This document shows positions 41,711 through 48,298 of a stretch of DNA of 64,000 nt, one piece after another. Source of the DNA: Hymenobacter metallilatus. GTDB taxonomy: Bacteria; Bacteroidota; Bacteroidia; Cytophagales; Hymenobacteraceae. Position numbers and translations under genes: made by a program. The DNA is taken from the NCBI RefSeq assembly GCF_003944705.1, contig NZ_RWIS01000003.1, positions 388,166 through 452,165 on the forward strand, read 5' to 3'. Position 1 is the stretch's first letter. The number at the start of each line of letters is the position of its first letter. The notes beneath the pieces were generated by a model, which was not told where the DNA came from, searched no databases, and worked only from the letters and a program-made list of their open reading frames with translations.

Positions 41711-41886
41711 GAGAGGAAATGAGATAGTGAAAGGTGAAGTTGTGCAAAGAAGCAGATACGGAAGCCGGGCGGAAAAGATAGTGTTGCGGCATCAGCCTGC
41801 ACTAACCAGGAGTGTATCTTTGACAAGCTGTAAGCGTGAAATTGAACCAGCAGCTCCCTATTTCACCATCTCACTATTTCACCGCT
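41711..41886. repeat. paired degenerate repeats in the osmC-GH3 divergent gap
   Basis: The left array gagaggaaatgagatagtga then aaggtgaagttg (41711-41741) directly follows the osmC start. The right array tatttcaccatctcactatt with cacc (about 41859-41883) ends 4 nt before the GH3 ATG. They are approximate reverse complements, as in the gap before mutB. Confidence 0.6.
41815..41822 (+). promoter_or_regulatory. -7 promoter element TATCTTTG upstream of GH3
   Basis: This is a perfect match to TAnnTTTG. No TTG is seen at the expected distance upstream. Transcription from here would leave a leader of about 60 nt that carries the right degenerate repeat array. Confidence 0.5.
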
Positions 41887-41887
41887 C

Positions 41888-43384
41888 ATGGGCCTGAAAT
41901 CTACCTTGAGCCAACCTTTGGCCGCCTACATAGTCCGCCAGTACGCTCAGTGGCAGCAGGACCCCATCGGGACCCAGCAGCGGGTGTTGCGCGGGTTGCT
42001 GGCCCAGGGTGCCCGCACGGCTTTCGGCCAGGACCATTGCCTACACAACGCCCGCACGGCCCAGGACCTGGCCTGGCAGGTGCCCGTGCGCGACTATGAG
42101 GCCTTGAAGCCCTACTTTGAGCGGGTAAAGGCTGGGGAAGCCAATGTGCTCTGGCCCGGTAAGCCCCTATACTTGGCCAAAACCTCCGGCACCACCTCCG
42201 GCGCCAAATACATCCCGCTGACCCGGGACAGCATCCCCAACCACATCAACGGGGCCCGGGATGCGCTGCTCCACTACGTACACCGTACCGGCAAAAGCCG
42301 GTTTCTGGATGGCAAGCTGATGTTTCTGTCGGGCAGCCCGGAGCTGGAAACAGTGGGCGGCATCCACACGGGCCGCCTCTCTGGCATCGTAAACCACCAC
42401 GTGCCGGCCTATTTGCGCCGCAACCAGCTGCCCAGCTACGCTACCAACGTCATTGAAGACTGGGAACAGAAGCTCGACCGGATTGTGGACGAAACCCTGC
42501 CCCAGCCTATGACGCTGATTTCGGGGATTCCGCCCTGGGTGCAGATGTATTTCGACCGTATTGTGCAGCGCACCGGCCGGCCGGTGGGGGAGGTGTTTCC
42601 GCAGTTCGATTTGTTCGTGTACGGCGGCGTCAACTTTGAGCCCTACCGTAAAAAGCTGCTGGAAACCATTGGCCGGCCCGTGGACAGTGTGGAGCTGTTT
42701 CCGGCCTCCGAAGGCTTCTTGGCCTTCCAGGACGAGCCCGGCAACCCCGGCCTGCTGCTGCTGCTGGACGCGGGTATCTTCTATGAGTTCATTCCGGCCG
42801 AGCGGTTCTTTGAGAAGAATCCGCCCCGTCTCACCCTGGCCGATGTGGAGCTGGACCGCCAGTACGCTGTAGTGCTCAGCAGCAACGCCGGCCTCTGGGG
42901 GTACTCCCTCGGCGACACGGTGCGCTTCGTGAGCCGTTACCCGTTTCGGGTGGTAGTTACGGGCCGCATCAAGCATTTTCTATCGGCCTTCGGGGAGCAT
43001 GTTATTGGGGAAGAAGTTGAGCAGACCCTGCGCGAGGCCATGCGCCAGCATCCAGAGGTGGAGGTAGTGGAATTCACCGTAGCTCCCCAGGTCAGCGACG
43101 ACCCCACCGTGCCCTCCCGCCATCAGTGGCTGGTAGAATTCGCCCGCCCGCCCCACGATGCTGCCGCCTTCGCCGCCGCCCTCGATGCCGGCCTGCGCCA
43201 GCGCAACACCTACTACGACGACCTGTTGCGCGGCCACATTCTGGCCCCGTTGCAGCTCACGCCGCTGCCGGCCGGTGCCTTCCAGCGCTACATGAAAAGC
43301 CAGGGTAAGCTCGGCGGCCAGAACAAAGTGCCCCGCCTCAGCAACGACCGGGTGCTGGCGGAGGGGTTGGTGGGCGTTGGGTAA
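41888..43384 (+). CDS. GH3-family acyl-adenylate/amide synthetase
   Basis: This 498-residue protein has the GH3 layout of ANL-type adenylating enzymes: KPLYLAKTSGTTSGAKYIPL (ATP P-loop-like motif, about 95-115), GRPVDSVELFPASEGFLAFQ (AMP-binding), LWGYSLGDTVRFV and TGRIKHFLSAFGEHV, with a C-terminal lid ending SQGKLGGQNKVPRLSNDR. Plant relatives conjugate amino acids to hormones; the bacterial substrate is unknown. The last codons (from PRLSNDRVLAE) are copied at 44341-44369, after which the two copies diverge, so the present C-terminus GLVGVG may be a rebuilt end. Confidence 0.9.
   Translation: MGLKSTLSQPLAAYIVRQYAQWQQDPIGTQQRVLRGLLAQGARTAFGQDHCLHNARTAQDLAWQVPVRDYEALKPYFERVKAGEANVLWPGKPLYLAKTSGTTSGAKYIPLTRDSIPNHINGARDALLHYVHRTGKSRFLDGKLMFLSGSPELETVGGIHTGRLSGIVNHHVPAYLRRNQLPSYATNVIEDWEQKLDRIVDETLPQPMTLISGIPPWVQMYFDRIVQRTGRPVGEVFPQFDLFVYGGVNFEPYRKKLLETIGRPVDSVELFPASEGFLAFQDEPGNPGLLLLLDAGIFYEFIPAERFFEKNPPRLTLADVELDRQYAVVLSSNAGLWGYSLGDTVRFVSRYPFRVVVTGRIKHFLSAFGEHVIGEEVEQTLREAMRQHPEVEVVEFTVAPQVSDDPTVPSRHQWLVEFARPPHDAAAFAAALDAGLRQRNTYYDDLLRGHILAPLQLTPLPAGAFQRYMKSQGKLGGQNKVPRLSNDRVLAEGLVGVG
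43336..43364 (+). repeat. direct repeat, upstream copy (GH3 3' end)
   Basis: This 29-bp segment matches 44341-44369 with one mismatch (24 bp exact, then G/A, then 4 bp). It encodes LSNDRVLAE within GH3. The two copies flank a two-gene cassette of about 0.98 kb. Confidence 0.88.
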
Positions 43385-43405
43385 TCTTCTGAGTAGCTCC
43401 TTCTG

Positions 43406-43822
43406 ATGAACACCGGTAGTTTACAGATTTTGACATGGGATATTGCTGATAGCACTTATAGTTTCGAGGTAACTATCTGTTTCCAACAATTAGCAACGAA
43501 GCTGGATTTCTATGCCGAATGTGACATTTGGCGACAATTCGGGCGGGAGTTGCAAACTTTCCCGTTAAGCCTGACTCATGAAGTTACGCTTCAGATACAG
43601 CAAGCTGAAATGGCACTAGAGCTTACAGCCTTTTGCTATGATAACGAGGGGCATGCTGCTTTGCGGGTCATGGTAAATGATAACAGAGTGCAACCGGGAC
43701 CGTATCGGCTGGAATTTGCCATCCCTACCGACATAGGCGGGTTGAACGAGTTGGGCCGGAAACTCGCTGGCTGGTCTTTGCATGCGTATGATGAGTTTTA
43801 TGGGGAGTTTCATACAAGCTGA
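43406..43822 (+). CDS. unknown protein, immunity-like pattern
   Basis: This 138-residue protein has no signal peptide. The alternating strands and helices (YSFEVTICFQQLATKLDFYA, CDIWRQFGRELQTFPLSLTH, LTAFCYDNEGHAALRVMV, PTDIGGLNELGRKLAGWSL) loosely recall DUF6228/WapI-type small immunity-like proteins, but I cannot assign it. It is visibly AT-richer than GH3. The next gene begins 5 nt after its stop, so the two form an operon located behind GH3. Confidence 0.6.
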   Translation: MNTGSLQILTWDIADSTYSFEVTICFQQLATKLDFYAECDIWRQFGRELQTFPLSLTHEVTLQIQQAEMALELTAFCYDNEGHAALRVMVNDNRVQPGPYRLEFAIPTDIGGLNELGRKLAGWSLHAYDEFYGEFHTS

Positions 43823-43827
43823 CCTTC

Positions 43828-44274
43828 ATGCGCCTGGCTTTCGACCTCGACAATACGCTAATCCGTAACAACTACGCATTTCCACTGGCAAAGCCCTATT
43901 GGCCGCTGCTGGCGCGTTTATTCAGCAACGAGGGGTTGCGCCAGGGCATACGAGAAGTGGTGGCCTTTTGTCGGGAGCAAGGCTGGGAAGTGTGGGTGTA
44001 CACCACGTCGTACCGCAGCAAATGGCATATTCGGCGGCTATTCTGGCTGCATGGCATCCGGTTGGATGGGGTCGTCAATCAGCAGCGGCACGACCGGTAC
44101 GTTCGGGTCCGGTGTACTAAGCACCCGCCTACTTTTGGCATAGAGTTGCTCGTTGACGATTCGGAAGGCGTACGACTGGAAGGCGAGCGGCACGGTTTCC
44201 GGGTGCTGGTGGTGCGGCCAGACGACGAACGGTGGACGGAAGCATTGAAACGCGCGGCGCTAACTGTTGCGTAA
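43828..44274 (+). CDS. HAD-like hydrolase
   Basis: This 148-residue protein has HAD motif I FDLDNTLI (5-12), motif II VYTTSYRS (about 57-64), a Lys in RCTKHPPTF and motif IV LLVDDSEG (about 110-117). There is no large cap domain. The arrangement resembles 5'-nucleotidase/NIF-type small HAD phosphatases. The substrate is unknown. It is co-transcribed with the preceding gene (5-nt gap). The pair is bracketed by the GH3 3'-end direct repeats. Confidence 0.82.
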   Translation: MRLAFDLDNTLIRNNYAFPLAKPYWPLLARLFSNEGLRQGIREVVAFCREQGWEVWVYTTSYRSKWHIRRLFWLHGIRLDGVVNQQRHDRYVRVRCTKHPPTFGIELLVDDSEGVRLEGERHGFRVLVVRPDDERWTEALKRAALTVA

Positions 44275-44340
44275 GCTGTAGCAGGGGTAGGCTGTATTTA
44301 ACTTTAGCATCCAAGCACGGTAGCCAGAAGGAGTGTCTTA

Positions 44341-44389
44341 CCTCAGCAACGACCGGGTGCTGGCAGAGGAATCAATGGAAATTGAGTAA
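44341..44389 (+). pseudogene. GH3 3'-end fragment (downstream copy of direct repeat)
   Basis: The frame matching GH3 reads LSNDRVLAEESMEIE and then stops at TAA (44387-44389). The first nine residues are identical to the end of the upstream GH3 protein; the last six differ. It is best read as a leftover of the original or a second GH3 gene's end, cut off by insertion of the cassette. Confidence 0.7.
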
Positions 44390-44426
44390 CCAAGAATCCA
44401 TTGTTTGTTGCAGTTGAATTTCGATT

Positions 44427-44526
44427 AGGACTTACACATCAGCCTTTTTAAGCACTGCGAAACACTGCGTAACCCTCTGCGAGACACTGCGAGAAATAAG
44501 CATTGCTAATATGTTGCGTAAGTCCT
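44427..44526. mobile_element. 100-bp MITE-like element with terminal inverted repeats
   Basis: The ends aggacttacacatc (44427-44440) and the reverse complement of 44513-44526 (aggacttacgcaac) match at 12 of 14 positions. The AGGACTTAC-type end is typical of small non-autonomous elements. The interior (about 44452-44495) holds four degenerate CACTGCGAGA tandem units. No transposase is present, and no clear target-site duplication is seen. Confidence 0.6.
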
Positions 44527-44542
44527 GTCAATACTATTTCGT

Positions 44543-44869
44543 ATGGTATCAGTAAATAGAATCGTATCTGTTCTTCTGGGAGTTACAAGTGCACTCCTCG
44601 CCGCTTTTTTCTTCTTAGGAACACCGGAAGGGCACAAGCAACTTCTGCAGGAAGATTTCTGGTCAGTTTTCTTTAGCCGATGGTATGGCTTTGGCGCATT
44701 GGGCTTACTAGGAAGCCTAGCCTGCTGGTTGCTGAATGGCTTACTCCGGTTAATGGGTATTGAGCAGAATGTTCAATTAGGGTGGGCGGCTTTAGAATTG
44801 AGCATTGGCCCAGTTGTCGGGGCTTTTTTTGGGTACTCTTTTTTTCTGCCTATGGAGTGTCAGCAATGA
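44543..44869 (+). CDS. small membrane protein, unknown
   Basis: This 108-residue protein has three transmembrane helices (about residues 7-26, 48-70 and 80-102): VLLGVTSALLAAFFFLGTPE, GALGLLGSLACWLLNGLL and ELSIGPVVGAFFGYSFFL. No family is recognised. It is AT-richer than the core genes and follows the MITE-like element by 16 bp, so it may belong to the same accessory patch. Confidence 0.6.
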   Translation: MVSVNRIVSVLLGVTSALLAAFFFLGTPEGHKQLLQEDFWSVFFSRWYGFGALGLLGSLACWLLNGLLRLMGIEQNVQLGWAALELSIGPVVGAFFGYSFFLPMECQQ

Positions 44870-44963
44870 CTAAGCCGCCTGCTTCCTCAACCTTTGCCGG
44901 ACACAGCACTTAATTAGGTTGGCTTTCGATAAGGTGATTTGCTGAAGATAATATCAAACTAAT

Positions 44964-45428
44964 ATGGCAGGCTCTGCTCAACTAATCAAACCCCACCTCC
45001 ACGCCCTCTGCCTCGCCTATGTGCAGGAGCGCATAGCCGCCTGCCAGGCCGCCATCCGGGCCGCCCAGGAATCGGCAAACTCCGAAACCAAGAGCAGCGC
45101 CGGCGACAAGTACGAAACCGGCCGCGCCATGGCCCAGAACGAGCGGGACCGGAACGCCGTGCAGCTGCAGCAGGCCCAGCAGCTCCAGGGCGAGTTACTG
45201 CGCATCAACCCCGAAGTACCCTGCGACACCGTGCGGCCTGGGGCCCTGGTGCATACCAGCATGGGTACATTTTACCTCGGTATCAGCGCGGGCAAGCTTA
45301 CGGTGGAAGGGCAGGACTATTTTGCCGTATCGGCCGCTGCCCCGGTGGCCGCCGCTCTGGCCGGCAAGCGGGCCGGGGAGAAAGCCGTATTCAACGGCAA
45401 GCCGGTACAGGTTACGGCCATTGAGTAG
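44964..45428 (+). CDS. GreA/GreB-like C-terminal domain protein
   Basis: This is a 154-residue protein. The N-terminal helical hairpin (IAACQAAIRAAQESANSETK then SSAGDKYETGRAMAQNERDR) is followed by a FKBP-like domain (VRPGALVHTSMGTFYLGISA, YFAVSAAAPVAAALAGKRAG). The family is common in Bacteroidota and often mislabelled 3-oxoacyl-ACP synthase. The GDKYETGR motif and the C-terminal fold relate it to transcript-cleavage factors GreA/GreB and to Rnk-type proteins, so an RNA-polymerase-related role is inferred. Confidence 0.75.
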   Translation: MAGSAQLIKPHLHALCLAYVQERIAACQAAIRAAQESANSETKSSAGDKYETGRAMAQNERDRNAVQLQQAQQLQGELLRINPEVPCDTVRPGALVHTSMGTFYLGISAGKLTVEGQDYFAVSAAAPVAAALAGKRAGEKAVFNGKPVQVTAIE

Positions 45429-45492
45429 AGTACCTGTTCGATAGACAAGACGTGCCAGTTCGCGTTCTGGTGTATGTGAAGCGTTGGTAAGT

Positions 45493-45571
45493 TGTCATTC
45501 CGAGTACAGCGAGGAATCTGAGTGAATTGCTGAAGGACACACCCAGATTCCTCGCTGTGCTCGGAATGACA
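45493..45571. repeat. 28-bp near-perfect inverted repeat between converging genes
   Basis: The arm 45493-45520 and the arm 45544-45571 are inverted copies with one mismatch. The core gtcattccgag...agcgaggaatct is shared with the 28.2-kb repeat. It lies between the rightward Gre-like gene and a leftward gene. Confidence 0.9.
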
Positions 45572-45578
45572 ATCCTTT

Positions 45579-46058
45579 TTATACCCGCGGCAGCAGCCCC
45601 GAGATGCCCCGGATGTTGAGGCGCACGAAGTTGCGCACCCGCTCGAAGCGGGCGTTGGCTTCGTCCAGCTCCTCGTCGGGGTCCAGCTTGGTGGGGCGGT
45701 GGGTGTCGAGCAGGGTGAAGACGGTTTCGGCCAGGTCCATGTAGCCCAGAATCATCAGAAACAGCAGTTTCTTGTCGTCTTCCGGGTAAGGTTTCTGGCG
45801 TACGGCTTTCACCAGGCTGTCGAGCTGGATGGTTTCGTCCGCGTACAGGTCGCGTAGTGCCGTCCGCTGGTGCTGGTAGTCAAGCAACTGCTGGGGCTGC
45901 AGGCTGGCGGCCACGAAGGGAAACGTGGTGGTGAAGCGGGTAGCTGCCTGGAAGTCTTTTTCGGCAGCATACACAGTGCCCAGGTGCTTTTGCAGGCTGA
46001 CCCACAAGCCGGTGCGGGCTTTATCGAAGGCAGAAGGGGAGGCAGCGGATTCAGTCAC
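45579..46058 (-). CDS. unknown cytoplasmic protein
   Basis: This 159-residue, mostly helical protein contains FDKARTGLWVSLQKHLGTVY, KDFQAATRFTTTFPFVAAS, LDSLVKAVRQKPYPEDDKKL and ANARFERVRNFVRLNIRGIS. No family is recognised. The start is taken as GTG at 46058. The apparent TTG start at 46088 overlaps a TACTTTG sequence (46086-46092 on the coding strand) that looks like a -7 promoter box, so it is probably not translated. Confidence 0.65.
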   Translation of the reverse strand: MTESAASPSAFDKARTGLWVSLQKHLGTVYAAEKDFQAATRFTTTFPFVAASLQPQQLLDYQHQRTALRDLYADETIQLDSLVKAVRQKPYPEDDKKLLFLMILGYMDLAETVFTLLDTHRPTKLDPDEELDEANARFERVRNFVRLNIRGISGLLPRV

Positions 46059-46085
46059 GGAAGTAGGTACAGAAAGCAGAAAAGG

Positions 46086-46092
46086 CAAAGTA
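46086..46092 (-). promoter_or_regulatory. possible -7 element TACTTTG
   Basis: On the minus strand TACTTTG lies 28 nt upstream of the GTG at 46058. The same CGTACTTTGC string precedes the Nudix gene at 21945-21953. It is one base shorter than the TAnnTTTG consensus. Confidence 0.35.
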
Positions 46093-46196
46093 CGCGGATT
46101 TTGGGGCGTTCAGCCAATTGCACATTCGGAGGCCAGAGGGGAGTGGTTTCCTTATCTTATGGCCAAATTCCCTGTTACTCCCTCGCCAAACGCAAG

Positions 46197-46844
46197 ATGC
46201 GGCCCCAGCTTCTTCTCCTATTGCTGAGCTGCGTGGCCTGCCAGCCGTCGACTCCAGAGCAGGCGGCACCTGCTGCTACGACCCCGGCCCCTGTCCCCGT
46301 ACTTGCTCCTCCGCCCCCGAGGGCTGATAATTTCCTTGATTCAGCTTGGTTTACCGTAGCTAAGCTGGATACTTTTTTCGTCGGCAGAGCCAGTGAGAAG
46401 CTTTTGCAGCTGACGCCGACTCAGGAAAAACAATTCTTCCAGCAGACGGCCCGGCCCTACAGCCGGTACACGCCCAGCTACTTCTACTCTTTGCAGGAAA
46501 ACACGCCCAACCGCCAGGAAATTACCGTGCTGACCTACGACGGCGAGTATATGTCTACGTTGTGGCGGTTGGTGTACGATGCTCGTCATCGGCTAATCAG
46601 CCGGCAGCGGGTGGCCGGGTACGGAGCGGATGGGGAGCAGCAAACCAGCATAACCGGCCTGTTTGAAACGCCTGCCCGTTTCCGGCAAACCGTCCTGGAT
46701 AAATGGAGCACCGAGGACTCAACGCTCACCCGGTACGAGGTAGATTCCACCGTCACGCACTACGCCGTGGCGCAGGAGAAATTCCGGCAACTGCGGCAGC
46801 GCACCTACAAACGCCAGTACACTCGGCCGTTGAATCCGGAGTAG
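46197..46844 (+). CDS. lipoprotein, unknown
   Basis: This 215-residue protein has a lipoprotein signal (MRPQLLLLLLSCVACQPS, lipid Cys about residue 15) followed by an Ala/Pro-rich linker (residues 16-45). The folded part contains FFVGRASEKLLQLTPTQEKQ, TARPYSRYTPSYFYSLQENT and ITVLTYDGEYMSTLWRLVYD. No known domain is seen. The long upstream extension of the frame is antisense to the neighbouring gene and is rejected. Confidence 0.68.
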   Translation: MRPQLLLLLLSCVACQPSTPEQAAPAATTPAPVPVLAPPPPRADNFLDSAWFTVAKLDTFFVGRASEKLLQLTPTQEKQFFQQTARPYSRYTPSYFYSLQENTPNRQEITVLTYDGEYMSTLWRLVYDARHRLISRQRVAGYGADGEQQTSITGLFETPARFRQTVLDKWSTEDSTLTRYEVDSTVTHYAVAQEKFRQLRQRTYKRQYTRPLNPE

Positions 46845-46874
46845 CCGCCCCGCCTGAACTGCGCGGGCTTCCAC

Positions 46875-46882
46875 TACCTTTG
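46875..46882 (+). promoter_or_regulatory. -7 promoter element TACCTTTG upstream of dxr
   Basis: This is a perfect TAnnTTTG match 26 nt before the dxr ATG. No TTG lies at the usual upstream distance, so the -33 half is weak or absent. Confidence 0.45.
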
Positions 46883-46907
46883 CGCCAGCAGTTCCCGACT
46901 CTTTTCT

Positions 46908-48083
46908 ATGTCCTCCGAATTTCCCAAACGTGTGAGTCTGCTGGGCTCCACCGGCTCCATCGGCACCCAGGCCCTGGACGTAGTGCGTGCTCAGCCCGGC
47001 CGTTTTCAGGTCACAGCCCTTTCGGCCCAGTCCAATGCCGCGCTGCTTATTGCCCAGGCCCGGGAGTTCCGGCCCGCTGCCGTGGTTATCGGCGAGGAGA
47101 GCAAGTACCAGCAGGTGCGCGAGGCCCTGGCCGCTCAGCCCGAAACCGAGGTGCTGGCCGGCGCCGCTGCTCTCACCGAAGTAGCCGCCCGCCCCGACAC
47201 CGACGTGGTGCTCACGGCCATGGTCGGGTACGCCGGGCTGCTGCCCACGGTGGCCGCCATCCGGGCCGGGAAAGACATAGCCCTGGCTAACAAGGAAACT
47301 CTGGTGGTGGCCGGCCAGCTCATTACGGGGCTGGTGCGGGAGCACGGCGTACAGCTGCTGCCCGTCGACTCCGAGCACTCGGCTATTTTTCAGTGCCTGG
47401 TCGGGGAGGAGCGCAACCCCATCGAGAAAATCATTCTCACGGCTTCGGGTGGGCCGTTCCGGGGGCGCACCCGCGAGCAGCTGGCCCAGGTAACCAAAGC
47501 CCAGGCCCTCAAGCACCCGAATTGGGACATGGGCGCCAAAATCACCATCGACTCGGCTTCGCTGATGAACAAGGGCTTGGAGGTGATTGAGGCCAAGTGG
47601 CTGTTCGGTCTGCAAAACGAGCAGATTGACGTGGTGGTACACCCGCAGAGCATCATTCACTCCCTGGTGCAGTTCGAGGATGGCTCCCTGAAAGCCCAGT
47701 TGGGCCTGCCCGACATGAAGCTGCCCATTCAGTACGCCCTGGGCTACCCCCAACGCCTGCCCAATCAATTCCCCCGCTTTAGCTTCCTCGACTACCCCCA
47801 ACTCACTTTCGAGCAGCCCGATACCACCGCTTTCCGCAATCTGGCGCTGGCATTTGAGGCTTTACGCCAGGGAGGCAACGCAGCCTGCATCCTCAACGCC
47901 GCCAACGAAATTGCCGTGGCAGCTTTCCTGCGCGACGAAATCGGCTTCCTGGAAATGTCGGAGGTGGTGGAGTCCAGCCTCGCCCGGGTTTCGTACCTTG
48001 CTACGCCCTCCCTCGACGATTACGTACTGACCGACCAGGAAACCCGCCGGGTAGCCCAGGAGTTTACCCGCAGCCGCGTCTGA
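46908..48083 (+). CDS. dxr: 1-deoxy-D-xylulose-5-phosphate reductoisomerase
   Basis: This 391-residue enzyme makes MEP in the non-mevalonate isoprenoid pathway using NADPH. Motifs are RVSLLGSTGSIGTQALDVV (cofactor site, 8-26), ALANKETLVVAG (about 125), LPVDSEHSAIFQCL with catalytic acidic residues, KIILTASGGPFRG and MGAKITIDSASLMNKGLEVIEA. The C-terminal helical domain has ILNAANEIAVAAFL. The length is standard. It is followed 230 bp later by rseP, a neighbour pairing also common in other bacteria. Confidence 0.96.
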   Translation: MSSEFPKRVSLLGSTGSIGTQALDVVRAQPGRFQVTALSAQSNAALLIAQAREFRPAAVVIGEESKYQQVREALAAQPETEVLAGAAALTEVAARPDTDVVLTAMVGYAGLLPTVAAIRAGKDIALANKETLVVAGQLITGLVREHGVQLLPVDSEHSAIFQCLVGEERNPIEKIILTASGGPFRGRTREQLAQVTKAQALKHPNWDMGAKITIDSASLMNKGLEVIEAKWLFGLQNEQIDVVVHPQSIIHSLVQFEDGSLKAQLGLPDMKLPIQYALGYPQRLPNQFPRFSFLDYPQLTFEQPDTTAFRNLALAFEALRQGGNAACILNAANEIAVAAFLRDEIGFLEMSEVVESSLARVSYLATPSLDDYVLTDQETRRVAQEFTRSRV

Positions 48084-48143
48084 CACCCTGACCGGTTTGC
48101 AGGAGCTTTTCCGGCTTCGGTGCGTTGTTTGCAGCGGCAGGGA

Positions 48144-48268
48144 CCCCACCCCAACCCTCGCCGCTTCATGCGCGGAATCCTCCGGGAGAAGGGCTCTAGC
48201 CTTAGTTTGCTAGAAACCTAGTTTTAGAACTAGAGCCCCCTTTCTTTTGAGGAGGGGTTGGGGTGGGG
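48144..48268. repeat. nested inverted repeat between dxr and rseP
   Basis: The outer arms ccccaccccaaccctc (48144-48159) and gaggaggggttggggtgggg (48249-48268) and the inner gggctctag (48191-48199) with ctagagccc (48230-48238) form a two-level palindrome. The same CCCCACCCCAACCCC theme is a common intergenic repeat in this phylum, from memory. It ends 30 nt before the rseP start. Confidence 0.75.
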
Positions 48269-48298
48269 AAAATTCATCATCACATTACTTCATTTCCG

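Noticed and set aside
44452..44495. CACTGCGA tandem units considered as a CRISPR remnant
   Set aside because: The units are only about 10-11 bp with no spacers, and they lie inside an element with terminal inverted repeats; no cas genes are in the window.
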